Of a stretch of 64,000 nt of DNA, positions 25,630 through 34,261 are shown piece after piece; position 1 is the first letter of the stretch, and every line of letters begins with the position of its first letter. The stretch lies in contig NZ_CADIKI010000004.1 of NCBI RefSeq assembly GCF_902859935.1, forward strand, positions 62,001-126,000. Reading direction: 5' to 3'. The notes beneath the pieces were generated by a model. The model was not told the origin of the DNA. It did not search any database and saw nothing but the letters and a program-made list of their open reading frames with translations. Source of the stretch: Paraburkholderia fynbosensis. Its GTDB lineage: Bacteria > Pseudomonadota > Gammaproteobacteria > Burkholderiales > Burkholderiaceae. Position numbers and translations under genes: made by a program.

Positions 25630-28251
25630 ATGAAAAGGCAAAACGGGGACGCGCGGACATTGGGAACGCGGCGGGCGGTATTGGCGGTCGCGGTGAGTCT
25701 GTATGCGGCGATGGCGGGAGCGCAAACGAATCCGACGGGGTCGGCGGACTCGTCGACCAGTTCTGCTGGGCTGGTCGTGGCGCAGGCGTCGGCGACGGGT
25801 TGTCCGGCCGGCGGGGGGCCTGCTTGCGCGGTGCAGCGCGATGGCTTGTTCGCGCCGGGTCGGGGCGGCCTTGCGGCGGCGACGGTCGGATCAACCACGG
25901 GTTCGCAAAGCGGCGGCGGGGCTCCGTCTACTGGCTCGGGCAATAGCGGCGGAAACGGTGTGACGAACTCCGGCTCAGGCGGGAATGGTTCGGGGAGCAC
26001 GGGCGGCAATGGCAGCGGCAGTGGCGGCGGGAAGGGCGGGGCGGGGGATGGCGGCTCGGGTGGTGACGGGCCGGGTGGTGGTGGGCCGGGGAGTGGTGGC
26101 GGTGACGGTGGAGATGGCGGTGATGGTGGTGATGGGGGCCATGGAGATGGTGGTCATGGTCATGGGCATGGTCATGGCGGCGATGGCGATGGCGATGGTG
26201 ATGGTGGTCATGGGCATGGACATGGCGGCGATGGTGATGGTGGTCATGGGCATGGCGGCGATGGTGATGGCGGTCATGGACATGGCGGGCACGGTGACGG
26301 TGGTCATGGAGACGGCGGCCACGGCGACGGTGGCCATGGCGGTACGGGGCATGGCGATGGCGGCCACGGTGACGGCGGTCATGGAGACGGCGGCCACGGC
26401 GATGGCGGTCATGGCGAAGGTGGCCATGGCGACGGTGGCCATGGCGGTACGGGGCATGGCGATGGCGGCCACGGTGACGGCGGTCATGGAGACGGCGGCC
26501 ACGGCGACGGCGGTCAAGGCGGCGGTGGCCATGGCGGCACGGGTCACGGAGATGGCGGCCACGGTGACGGCGGTCATGGAGACGGTGGCCATGGTGGTAC
26601 GGGTCACGGAGACGGCGGCCACGGCGATGGCGGTCAAGGCGACGGTGGCCATGGCGGCACGGGTCACGGAGATGGCGGCCACGGTGACGGCGGTCAAGGC
26701 GATGGTGGCCATGGCGGCGCGGGTCACGGTGACGGTGGCCATGGAGACGGCGGCCAAGGTGACGGCGGCCACGGCGACGGTGGCCATGGCGGCACGGGTC
26801 ACGGAGATGGCGGCCACGGTGACGGCGGTCAAGGCGATGGTGGCCATGGCGGTGCGGGTCACGGTGAGGGTGGCCATGGAGACGGCGGCCAAGGTAACGG
26901 CGGCCACGGCGAAGGTGGCCATGGCGGCACGGGTCACGGAGATGGCGGCCACGGTGACGGCGGTCAAGGCGATGGTGGCCACAGCGGCACGGGTCACGGT
27001 GACGGTGGCCATGGAGACGGCGGCCAAGGCAACGGCGGCCATGGTGGTGGAGGTCATAGCGGCACGGGTCATGGCGACGGTGGTCACGGTGATGGCAACG
27101 GTCCGGGTAATGGCGGTCCCGGCAATGGCGGTCATAGCGGCGGGCCGAGTAATGGCGGTCCCGGCAGCGGCGGCAACGGCGGAGGCTCGGGCAATGGTGG
27201 TTCCGGCAACGGAGGCCACGGCGGTGGCTCGGGCAACGGCGGCTCCGGAAATGGCGGGAACGGCGGTGGCGCGGGTGGCGGTGGTTCCGGCCACGGAGGC
27301 CACGGCGGTGGCTCGGGCAACGGCGGCCCCGGAAATGGCGGGAACGGCGGCGGCGCGGGTGGCGGCGGTTCCGGCAACGGAGGCCATGGTGGCGGCGCAG
27401 GCAGCGGTGGCTCCGGAAATGGCGGGAACGGCGGCGCGGGTGGCGGCGGTTCCGGCAACGGAGGCCATGGCGGCGGCGCAGGCAGCGGCGGCTCCGGAAA
27501 TGGCGGGAACGGCGGTGGCACGGGTGGCGGTGGTTCCGGCCACGGAGGCCACGGCGGTGGCTCAGGCAACGGCGGCTCCGGAAACGGCGGGAACGGCGGT
27601 GGCGCGGGTGGCGGTGGTTCCGGCCATGGAGGCCATGGCGGTGGCTCGGGCAACGGCGGCTCCGGAAATGGCGGGAACGGCGGCGGCGCGGGTGGCGGTG
27701 GTTCTGGCAACGGAGGCCATGGCGGTGGCTCGGGCAACGGCGGCTCCGGAAATGGCGGGAACGGCGGAGGCGCGGGTGGCGGTGGTTCCGGCCACGGAGG
27801 CCATGGTGGTGGCTCGGGCAACGGTGGGTCCGGGAATGGCGGTAACGGCGGCGCGGGTGGCGGTGGTTCCGGCAATGGAGGCCATGGTGGTGGCTCGGGC
27901 AACGGCGGCGCCGGCAACGGTGGTCCCGGCAACGGCGGCAACGGTGGTCCCGGCAACGGCGGCAACGGTGGTCCCGGCAACGGCGGCGACGGAGGCCCGG
28001 GCAACGGCGGCAACGGAGGCCCGGGCAACGGTGGCAACGGAGGCCCAGGCAACGGAGGCCCAGGCAACGGCGGTCCAGGCAACGGCGCAGGCAACGGTGG
28101 TCCCGGCGGCAAGGGCGGTCCTGGCAACGGCGGCTTCGGTTCAGGCCGCGGTGGCTTCGGCGGTGGCTTCGGCTCTGGCCGCGGTGGCTTCGGCGGCGGC
28201 TACGGCGGTGGTGGCGGCCATGGCGGTGGTCACGGAGGGGGCAACCACTAA
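25630..28251 (+). CDS. Secreted glycine-rich repeat protein (Gly-Asp-Gly-Gly-His type repeats)
   Basis: An 873-residue protein. An N-terminal signal-like segment (GTRRAVLAVAVSLYAAMAGA) probably ends near residue 36 and is followed by a short non-repetitive region with two Cys (SATGCPAGGGPACAVQ, about 56-71). The rest is over half glycine in four zones: GDGGH pentads with GTGH interruptions (about 160-485), Ser/Asn/His/Ala-rich GGSGNGG repeats of about 28 residues (485-755), GPGNGGNG octads (755-820), and an aromatic tail with GFGSGRGGFGG (825-873). The His and Asp density suggests metal or proton binding; overall it recalls elastic or extracellular matrix proteins. I do not recognise a characterised family. 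It has no operon partner. Confidence 0.8.
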   Translation: MKRQNGDARTLGTRRAVLAVAVSLYAAMAGAQTNPTGSADSSTSSAGLVVAQASATGCPAGGGPACAVQRDGLFAPGRGGLAAATVGSTTGSQSGGGAPSTGSGNSGGNGVTNSGSGGNGSGSTGGNGSGSGGGKGGAGDGGSGGDGPGGGGPGSGGGDGGDGGDGGDGGHGDGGHGHGHGHGGDGDGDGDGGHGHGHGGDGDGGHGHGGDGDGGHGHGGHGDGGHGDGGHGDGGHGGTGHGDGGHGDGGHGDGGHGDGGHGEGGHGDGGHGGTGHGDGGHGDGGHGDGGHGDGGQGGGGHGGTGHGDGGHGDGGHGDGGHGGTGHGDGGHGDGGQGDGGHGGTGHGDGGHGDGGQGDGGHGGAGHGDGGHGDGGQGDGGHGDGGHGGTGHGDGGHGDGGQGDGGHGGAGHGEGGHGDGGQGNGGHGEGGHGGTGHGDGGHGDGGQGDGGHSGTGHGDGGHGDGGQGNGGHGGGGHSGTGHGDGGHGDGNGPGNGGPGNGGHSGGPSNGGPGSGGNGGGSGNGGSGNGGHGGGSGNGGSGNGGNGGGAGGGGSGHGGHGGGSGNGGPGNGGNGGGAGGGGSGNGGHGGGAGSGGSGNGGNGGAGGGGSGNGGHGGGAGSGGSGNGGNGGGTGGGGSGHGGHGGGSGNGGSGNGGNGGGAGGGGSGHGGHGGGSGNGGSGNGGNGGGAGGGGSGNGGHGGGSGNGGSGNGGNGGGAGGGGSGHGGHGGGSGNGGSGNGGNGGAGGGGSGNGGHGGGSGNGGAGNGGPGNGGNGGPGNGGNGGPGNGGDGGPGNGGNGGPGNGGNGGPGNGGPGNGGPGNGAGNGGPGGKGGPGNGGFGSGRGGFGGGFGSGRGGFGGGYGGGGGHGGGHGGGNH
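26105..27078 (+). repeat. Tandem 15-bp repeat array encoding GDGGH units
   Basis: DNA repeats of the form GGYGAYGGYGGYCAY, one pentad per 15 bp, arranged in higher-order blocks that end with GGTACGGGTCAC-like units encoding GTGH. Longer blocks, for example from GGTCACGGAGATGGCGGCCA, recur at 26554, 26662, 26797 and 26934, so expansion happened at more than one scale. Such arrays can change length by slippage or recombination. Confidence 0.85.
27080..27890 (+). repeat. Tandem repeats of about 84 bp encoding GGSGNGGNGGGAGGGG-type units
   Basis: Near-identical 78-84 bp units follow one another, each encoding about 26-28 residues with the order His-rich, GGGSGN, GGSGNGGN, GGGAGGGGSG. The CACGGAGGCCACGGCGGTGG block recurs at about 27293 and 27539, three units apart. 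High DNA identity between units indicates recent amplification. Confidence 0.8.
27890..28085 (+). repeat. Tandem 24-bp repeats encoding GPGNGGNG octads
   Basis: About seven units of a 24-bp sequence such as GGTCCCGGCAACGGCGGCAA encode Gly-Pro-Gly-Asn-Gly-Gly-Asn-Gly. Third-position changes separate early (CCC) from later (CCG, CCA) copies. It is the third repeat type in the same gene. Confidence 0.8.
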
Positions 28252-28274
28252 ACGAGGGTAGTTTTACTCGCAGC

Positions 28275-28304
28275 GCGCGGAGGCCGGCAAGCCGACCTCC
28301 GCGC
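28275..28304 (+). terminator. Strong hairpin after the glycine-rich protein gene
   Basis: GCGCGGAGG (28275-28283) pairs with CCTCCGCGC (28296-28304), with further pairing inside (CGGC with GCCG). No T-tract follows, so it may be a transcript-stabilising or factor-assisted end between convergent genes rather than a classical terminator. Confidence 0.5.
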
Positions 28305-28371
28305 CAGATCAGGCAGCGGAAAACACAAGCAACCTACGCAAACCGAGTGGACGGTCCCCGTCCACTCACCT

Positions 28372-29037
28372 TCACGCACCACCCATCTCGATCACACGCT
28401 CCTGCACCACCAGAAACACTTTCTCTCCAACAGCACGTCCCTCCTCGCGCGCTCCCCCGGTAAAGCTGCCAAAAGCCGGCAACACGCCACTCTCAATCCC
28501 GAACCGGAAACAGGGCACCCGCACCGAATCGGTCCGCGTCGTGATCCGATAGACCGGATGCACATGACCTGCGAGCGCATACGCGCCATCGACCCGCTGC
28601 GGCAGATGACACAACGCCCACGGCCCGACGAGCCAGGGTTCCCGCACAGACTCGATCCCCAACGTCGACGGCAGCGCGCCCGCATGCCGGTCGTGATTGC
28701 CCTCCACCAGCACGACCCGCAGTCGCCCATGTCGCGCGCGCCACGCGTGCAGCGCATCGAGCATCTCCGGCACATGCGATTCGCGCGCGTGCAGCAGGTC
28801 GCCGAGAAACACGAGCATGGCCGGGTCGAATTCGGCGATCAGAATGTCGAGGCGCATCAAGTTGTCGGCAGTCGAGCCGATCGGCACCGGGATGCCGCGC
28901 GCACGAAACACGGCGTCCTTGCCGAAATGGGCGTCGGCGACGAACAGACAGCGCAGCACAGGATCGAAACTCGCCCGCAAACCCGACAGCACGAGGTCAT
29001 GCCCGGCGATGTGAACCGTCAACGATGAGGGCTTCAT
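28372..29037 (-). CDS. pdeM: Ligase-associated DNA damage response endonuclease PdeM
   Basis: A 221-residue calcineurin-like metallophosphoesterase. The metal-binding motifs are complete: Asp35-x-His37 (VADAHFGKD), Gly79-Asp80 ([12 protein letters not shown]), Gly-Asn-His-Asp 113-116 (EGNHDRH) and Gly-His-x-His 157-160 (AGHVHP). In many proteobacteria this family is encoded with a DNA ligase, an Lhr-type helicase and an exonuclease as a predicted DNA repair set. Here its start overlaps the end of the Lhr-type gene by four bases (ATGA), so the two are translated together. The ligase and exonuclease genes are not in this neighbourhood. Confidence 0.9.
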   Translation of the reverse strand: MKPSSLTVHIAGHDLVLSGLRASFDPVLRCLFVADAHFGKDAVFRARGIPVPIGSTADNLMRLDILIAEFDPAMLVFLGDLLHARESHVPEMLDALHAWRARHGRLRVVLVEGNHDRHAGALPSTLGIESVREPWLVGPWALCHLPQRVDGAYALAGHVHPVYRITTRTDSVRVPCFRFGIESGVLPAFGSFTGGAREEGRAVGEKVFLVVQERVIEMGGA

Positions 29038-31679
29038 GTGCGCGCGGCCTTCTCGAGTTCGGCCAGCATCCGCTCGACGCGATCCGCAAGCTTCTCCGTG
29101 CTGACCTTCTCGCGCAAGCGCCCGACGATCAGCGGAAACGCAAACGGCGTCGGCTTCTTCGGCCGCGTCACCACCACCCGGCTCGCGTTCATGCGTTCGA
29201 GCGCGCGGCGCATCCGCTGCGCGTCGAGTTCCTGCAACAGCACTTCGTCATCGGCCTGATTGAGCAGCAGGTTGTCGCGATCGTGCTGACGGAAGATCTC
29301 GTAGAAGAGGCCACTCGACGCCTGCAATTGCCGCGCACTTTTCTGCTGGCCTGCATGTCCCTGAAACACCAGTCCCGACACGCGCGCGATTTCGCGAAAG
29401 CGACGCATCGAGAGTTCGGACGAGTTGAGGCTGGCGAGAATGTCGTGCTCCAGTTCGTCGGGCGAGAGCAGCCCGCCTTGTAATTGCGCGGCCCAATCGA
29501 AGGGTTGCGCGGACAGCAGTTCGAACCCATAGTCGTTCATCGAAATCGAAAAGGTGCCGGGCTTCTCGCGCGCGACTCGCCATGCGAGCAACGCGCCCAG
29601 ACCGATATGCGCGGTGCGCCCGGCAAACGGATAACAGAAGAAGTGATGTCCTTCACGCGACTTCACCAGTTCCACCACGAGCACGCCCGGCTCGGGCAAT
29701 GCCGACCATTTCTGCTGCAATTCGAGCAGCGGCCGCACGGCGCGCATTTCGGGCTCGTCGAAGATACCGTCGGCGGCGCGCGCGAGCATCGTCAGCGTGG
29801 CGTCGGCGAGTTCGGACGAAAGCGGCATGCGGCTGCCCGCCCATTGCGGCATCGCTCCGCGCGAGGTCGTGGCGCGCCGCACCCACGCGGTCATGTCCTG
29901 CACACGGATCAATTCGAGCGCACGTCCGCCGAAAGTAAAAATATCCCCTGTTTTAAGGCGTGAAATGAACGACTCTTCGATCGCGCCGATGCGGCCGCCC
30001 GACAGATACGCGACATTCAGCGTGCCATTCGCGACGATGGTACCGATGTTGTTGCGATGCCGCCGCACCAGATCCTCGCGCGGCACGCGGTACAGTCCGT
30101 CGCTTTCGCGCACCACCCGATGGTAGTCGGGGTACGCGCGCAGCGACGTGCCGCCGCCTTCGACAAAGCCGAGCGCCCAGTCGAACTCCGCTTGCGTCAG
30201 TTGCCGGTAAGCATAGGTGCCGCGAATTTCAGCATATAGTTCACGCGCATCGAAGCCGCCGCCGATCGCGACGGTGACGAGATGCTGGACTAGCACGTCG
30301 AACGGTTTCTCCGGCGTTTCGCGGCCTTCTATCTGACGCTTGTCGACGGCCTCGCGCGCGGCGGCGGCTTCGACCAGTTCGAGCGCATGGGTCGGCACGA
30401 TCGTCACCCGCGACGGGCGGCCGGGCGCATGCCCCGAGCGTCCCGCGCGCTGCATCAAACGCGCGACGCCCTTGGGCGAGCCGATCTGGAACACGCGCTC
30501 CACCGGCAGGAAATCGACGCCGAGATCGAGGCTCGACGTGCACACCACTACTTTCAGCAAGCCGTTCTTGAGGCCTCGCTCGACCCATTCGCGCACTTCC
30601 TGATCGAGCGAGCCGTGATGCAATGCAATGAGGCCGGCCCATTCGGGCCGCGCTTCGAGCAGCGCCTGATACCAGACCTCGCATTGCGAGCGGGTATTGG
30701 TAAACACGAGCGAGGTCTGCGCTTCGCCGATCGCATCGGCAACCGCGCCAACCTGGCGCATGCCCATATGGCCGCCCCATGGAAACCGCTCGATGGTGTC
30801 AGGGATCACCGTATCGACGATCAGCGCTTTGGGCAGCGCGCCATGCACGCTGACGCGCGGCGTCTTCACGGGCGCGAGCAATACGTCGGCGGCGAAGGGC
30901 AGGTTGCCGAGCGTCGCCGACAAGCCCCATACCTGCAACTCGGGGTGCCAATGTGCAAGACGCGCGAGCGCGAGTTGTGTCTGCGTGCCGCGTTTATTGC
31001 CGAGCAGCTCATGCCATTCGTCGACGATCACGAGGCGCACGTGCGAGAGCACCTCGCGCGCGTCGGGCCGGGTGAGGATGAGCGTCAGGCTCTCGGGCGT
31101 CGTGACGAGAGCGGACGGCATGCGCCGGTTCTGTCGCGCGCGTTCGGCCGACGACGTGTCGCCGGTGCGCAGTCCGACGCTCCATGGCACCGCTAGCTCG
31201 GCCGCCGAACTTTGCAACGCGCGCGCGGTGTCGGCGGCTAGCGCGCGCATCGGCGTGATCCAGAGCACGGTGAGCGGTTCCGGATGCGTGCGTGCCGTGC
31301 GCTTGCGGGACGAGGGTTCGGCCGTCGCGAAGGCGCCCAGCGCACCGAACCACACGGCCCAGGTTTTGCCCGCGCCGGTGGTCGCGTGCAGCAGGCCGCT
31401 CGCGCCTTGGCCGATTTCCGCCCAGACGTCGCGTTGAAAATCGAAGGGTTGCCAGCGGCGCGCTTCGAACCATTCGCGGAGTTTGTCGGCAAATGGGCGG
31501 CGCGCGGCGGCTTCGTCTAAAGCAAACGGGAGGGGTTCGAAGGCCGGCTCGCGTGCGTCGAGCCGCGCCTGCTGTTCGCGGCTGCGCGGAATCCGGCGAG
31601 CCCGGGGCGCCCGGCGCCGTTCCGACGCGACAGAAGCTGCGGGAACGAGGGACTCGTCGGAATCAGTCGGCGCGGTCAT
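29034..31679 (-). CDS. Ligase-associated DEXH-box helicase (Lhr-like)
   Basis: An 881-residue superfamily 2 helicase. Walker A TGAGKT lies near residue 100, followed by a [14 protein letters not shown] block, TTPESLTL, the DEXH box [18 protein letters not shown] and a SATLGNL motif. The second RecA domain includes [14 protein letters not shown], and an Lhr-core-type C-terminal region follows. Length fits the short ligase-associated Lhr family. Related Lhr proteins unwind DNA or RNA-DNA hybrids moving 3' to 5'. The basic N-terminus ([16 protein letters not shown]) may bind nucleic acid. It is the first gene of a two-gene operon with pdeM; upstream and divergent is the nitrilase-family gene. 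Confidence 0.92.
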   Translation of the reverse strand: MTAPTDSDESLVPAASVASERRRAPRARRIPRSREQQARLDAREPAFEPLPFALDEAAARRPFADKLREWFEARRWQPFDFQRDVWAEIGQGASGLLHATTGAGKTWAVWFGALGAFATAEPSSRKRTARTHPEPLTVLWITPMRALAADTARALQSSAAELAVPWSVGLRTGDTSSAERARQNRRMPSALVTTPESLTLILTRPDAREVLSHVRLVIVDEWHELLGNKRGTQTQLALARLAHWHPELQVWGLSATLGNLPFAADVLLAPVKTPRVSVHGALPKALIVDTVIPDTIERFPWGGHMGMRQVGAVADAIGEAQTSLVFTNTRSQCEVWYQALLEARPEWAGLIALHHGSLDQEVREWVERGLKNGLLKVVVCTSSLDLGVDFLPVERVFQIGSPKGVARLMQRAGRSGHAPGRPSRVTIVPTHALELVEAAAAREAVDKRQIEGRETPEKPFDVLVQHLVTVAIGGGFDARELYAEIRGTYAYRQLTQAEFDWALGFVEGGGTSLRAYPDYHRVVRESDGLYRVPREDLVRRHRNNIGTIVANGTLNVAYLSGGRIGAIEESFISRLKTGDIFTFGGRALELIRVQDMTAWVRRATTSRGAMPQWAGSRMPLSSELADATLTMLARAADGIFDEPEMRAVRPLLELQQKWSALPEPGVLVVELVKSREGHHFFCYPFAGRTAHIGLGALLAWRVAREKPGTFSISMNDYGFELLSAQPFDWAAQLQGGLLSPDELEHDILASLNSSELSMRRFREIARVSGLVFQGHAGQQKSARQLQASSGLFYEIFRQHDRDNLLLNQADDEVLLQELDAQRMRRALERMNASRVVVTRPKKPTPFAFPLIVGRLREKVSTEKLADRVERMLAELEKAART

Positions 31680-31876
31680 CGAAAGTACTCTTTGGCATGG
31701 GAGTCACGTGTCGACGAATGGGTCGGGGCGGGTGTCTTTTATGTGGACCACCGAAGCGTGGCGGTGGTTCACATCGCAGTGCGGTCCGTGGTCAAATGCC
31801 GGGGCTTCACTCGCTCATGCTTGCGCTCGAATCGGCGCCGGCGCATGGCAACAGTCCATTCACCACGGAGTTCCCG

Positions 31877-32755
31877 TTGAGTCACACACAAGTATCGTTG
31901 CCGCAAACCTCATTACGAATCGCGACTGCGCAAGCACAACCGGTTCCCGGCGACGTGGCGGCCAACATCGCGAGAACGGTCGAATTGACCGGCGTCGCCG
32001 CCGATCAGGGCGCGAAACTGGTGGTTTTTCCCGAGAAATTTCTAAGCGGCTACGAGCCGGAGCTGATTGCCGGCGACCCCGCGAAGTACGCATTCGACAC
32101 GCACGATCCGCGACTCGAGCCGATTCGCACGGTTTGCCGACAGCGCGAGATCGTGGTGATCGTTGGCGCGGCGACGTGCGGCAGCGTGGCTGCGGGTGGC
32201 GCTAATCGGCTGCACATCTCGTCGCTGATATTCAACCGCGCCGGCGAACAGATCGAGCCGTATCACAAGCAGTATCTCTATAGCAGCGAGGCGCGCATTT
32301 ACCAGCCGGGCTCGCAGGGCTGCATGCTGGAGCTCGACGGATGGCGGCTTGCTCTGGGCGTGTGCTACGACTCCGGTTTTCCCGAGCATGCGCGGCATGC
32401 GGCGGTCAATGGTGCGCATGCCTATCTGGCGAGCGCGCTCTTCAGCGCAAAGACGGGCTATCATCAGTCGCGTATCTGGTTTCCCGCGCGTGCTTTCGAC
32501 AACACCATGTACGTGCTGTTGTCGAATCACGTCGGTACGACCGGTGGGTGGGCTGCGTGCGGCGCGAGTGCAATCTGGAGTCCGTACGGCGACGTCATGG
32601 CACAGGCTGGCCGTGATCGCGCCGAAGTGATTACCGCCTTACTCGATCCGGCAGTGCTGGCCGACGTGCGTGAACGCGAAACGGTGCTTGCCGACTTCAA
32701 CGCGCGAGGTGAGGTATTGGCGGCTAATAGATACAGGGTGCAACGCCTCGATTAA
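31877..32755 (+). CDS. Carbon-nitrogen hydrolase (nitrilase superfamily amidase)
   Basis: A 292-residue cytoplasmic amidohydrolase with the catalytic Glu53 (VVFPEKFLSGYE), Lys131 (EPYHKQYLYS) and Cys163 (LGVCYDSGFPEHAR) all present. Members hydrolyse amides or nitriles; the substrate is not evident. I prefer the TTG start at 31877, which has CGGAG seven bases upstream and places SLRIATAQ at the usual family N-terminus. An in-frame ATG at 31817 would add 20 residues with a poorer binding site. The gene is divergent from the helicase gene and 228 bp upstream of an FKBP gene. Confidence 0.9.
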   Translation: MSHTQVSLPQTSLRIATAQAQPVPGDVAANIARTVELTGVAADQGAKLVVFPEKFLSGYEPELIAGDPAKYAFDTHDPRLEPIRTVCRQREIVVIVGAATCGSVAAGGANRLHISSLIFNRAGEQIEPYHKQYLYSSEARIYQPGSQGCMLELDGWRLALGVCYDSGFPEHARHAAVNGAHAYLASALFSAKTGYHQSRIWFPARAFDNTMYVLLSNHVGTTGGWAACGASAIWSPYGDVMAQAGRDRAEVITALLDPAVLADVRERETVLADFNARGEVLAANRYRVQRLD

Positions 32756-32983
32756 AGAGCGTTCAATCGAGCCTGGCCGTTGGCGCAATTGGCATATTGA
32801 CGCTTTGGGCGGTTCTGGCACTCTCGTAATAGAGCCAATCGTCGGACACGTACGTTATTTTCCGCGAGACCGGATTCGCGTCGCTTGCACGAGTCGACAG
32901 AAAGCCTGCACGGTGCTGCCGCGCGGCGGCAAGCAGTATGCGATCCGCTACAATGGCGCGCATTACCCCACTGGAGATTCGCT

Positions 32984-33385
32984 TTGAAATCCATCGTTGC
33001 TTTGGTTGCCGCAGCTGTCCTCTCCTCGACGGCCATGGCCGCCGCGCCCACCACTGACAAACTGCCTTCCGGTGTCATCGTCCAGCATCTGACGGTAGGC
33101 ACGGGCGCCCAACCGGCAGCCGACGATGTCGTCAAGGTCAACTATCGCGGCACGCTGCCGAACGGCACCGAGTTCGATAGTTCCGCGAAGCACGGCGGCC
33201 CGGCATCGTTCCCGCTTAATCGCGTGATTCCGTGCTGGACGCAAGGCGTCCAGAAGATGAAAGTAGGCGGCAAAGCCAAACTGACGTGCCCGGCGGCGAC
33301 CGCTTATGGCGATCGTGGCGTCGGTCCGATTCCGCCGAATACCGATCTGACGTTCGAAATCGAACTGCTCGGCATCGGCAAGTAA
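32984..33385 (+). CDS. FKBP-type peptidyl-prolyl isomerase, exported
   Basis: A 133-residue protein. A signal peptide (KSIVALVAAAVLSSTAMA) leads into a single FKBP domain with VKVNYRGTLPNGTEFDSS and FPLNRVIPCWTQGVQKMKVG, and it ends TDLTFEIELLGIGK, the usual last strand. It should assist folding of proline-containing proteins in the periplasm. The start is a TTG at 32984 with GGAG eight bases upstream; this start is needed to give a proper signal peptide. Two Cys (CWTQG and LTCPAAT) might be disulfide bonded. TACAAT at 32949-32954 is a possible -10. A strong terminator follows, so it is likely monocistronic. Confidence 0.93.
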   Translation: MKSIVALVAAAVLSSTAMAAAPTTDKLPSGVIVQHLTVGTGAQPAADDVVKVNYRGTLPNGTEFDSSAKHGGPASFPLNRVIPCWTQGVQKMKVGGKAKLTCPAATAYGDRGVGPIPPNTDLTFEIELLGIGK

Positions 33386-33412
33386 CTCTGGTGCGAAATG
33401 CGTCGACAATTG

Positions 33413-33445
33413 AGCCCCGCTGCGGATGCCGTTGCGGGGCTTTTT
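33413..33445 (+). terminator. Rho-independent terminator of the FKBP gene
   Basis: AGCCCCGC (33413-33420) pairs with GCGGGGCT (33434-33441), followed by five T residues. Confidence 0.88.
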
Positions 33446-33485
33446 GCTGCTCCGGGCGCGGAATCACCCCTGCTGGGTATTCGTC

Positions 33486-33947
33486 ATGAAACCTGAAAAG
33501 AACGCCGTGCGGGTTGCAACTATCGGCTTCACCGGCAAGAGCGCCGCGCATTTTTTCGATTTGCTGAAAAGCGCCCAGGTGCGCACCGTTCTCGACATCC
33601 GCCTGAATAACACCTCGCAGTTGGCCGGCTTTGCGAAAAAGCAGGATCTTCCCTACTTCCTCGACAGGTTGTGCAATGCAGCGTACGTCGAAATGCCGGA
33701 TCTCGCTCCCGAGCCGCACTTGCTGAAGCGCTATCAGGGCAAGCAACTGTCCTGGGATCAGTTCACGGCGGAGTACGTCGAGCTGATTGCAAAGCGCCGG
33801 GTAGAAAGCAATCTGGATGTCGATCTTTTTCAATCGGCTTGCCTGCTTTGCAGTGAACATTTACCCCATCGCTGCCACCGGACGCTTGCGGTCGAGTATC
33901 TGAATACGCAATGGAACGGCCGGATGGTGGTTACTCACCTGTGCTGA
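33486..33947 (+). CDS. DUF488 domain protein
   Basis: A 153-residue cytoplasmic protein of the DUF488 family. Visible hallmarks are ATIGFTGKSAAHFFDLL at the start, VRTVLDIRLNN (the conserved Asp-x-Arg strand), and the C-terminal Cys motif CLLCSEHLPHRCHR, where the last Cys-His-Arg is near-invariant. The family function is unknown; a nucleic-acid or nucleotide-linked role has been guessed. The start at 33486 lies after the FKBP terminator, so the gene has its own promoter, for which I see no clear boxes. Confidence 0.88.
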   Translation: MKPEKNAVRVATIGFTGKSAAHFFDLLKSAQVRTVLDIRLNNTSQLAGFAKKQDLPYFLDRLCNAAYVEMPDLAPEPHLLKRYQGKQLSWDQFTAEYVELIAKRRVESNLDVDLFQSACLLCSEHLPHRCHRTLAVEYLNTQWNGRMVVTHLC

Positions 33948-34261
33948 GGCTCTTATATATATAGGGGGCGCAGGCGGACTGCTGGAGAGCTCTTCTCTGT
34001 GCGCGCGACATTGCTCCATCAGGAGGACGCCTTCTTCTATCGGGATCCCGGAAGTCTGGATGGTCAGGGTCGAGCGAGTCACGCCCTTCGGCAAAGCGAA
34101 TCGCTCCTTATCGCGTGGATCGGCGAATACGGATGAGGCGCCTTTTTAAAGCCGGACTGCACTCGGTCGTCTACTATCTACTCACGCGCCGACATCGAAT
34201 TCGCCCTGCCGCGCAGTCGAGAACCTTCGACGTCATCCGTCGCGCGTCAGGAGCGCCAGCC
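33948..34261. other. Intergenic region with TATATATATA tract
   Basis: 314 bp between DUF488 and the DUF6765-type gene. An uninterrupted TATATATATA stretch at about 33954-33963 is unusual for this GC-rich DNA and may be part of a promoter. A frame upstream of 34262 extends the next gene to 34115, but the better ribosome binding site CAGGAG before 34262 argues against it. Nothing else is recognised. Confidence 0.35.

Noticed and set aside
26105..28085. CRISPR-like regular repeats
   Set aside because: The repeats are head to tail without unique spacers, keep a reading frame and encode glycine-rich protein; no cas genes are present.
25975..28127. Long minus-strand frames over the glycine-rich gene (Pro-rich and Ala/Thr-rich)
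   Set aside because: They mirror the repeat composition of the plus strand, lack signal or start context, and the plus frame has a signal peptide and a ribosome binding site.
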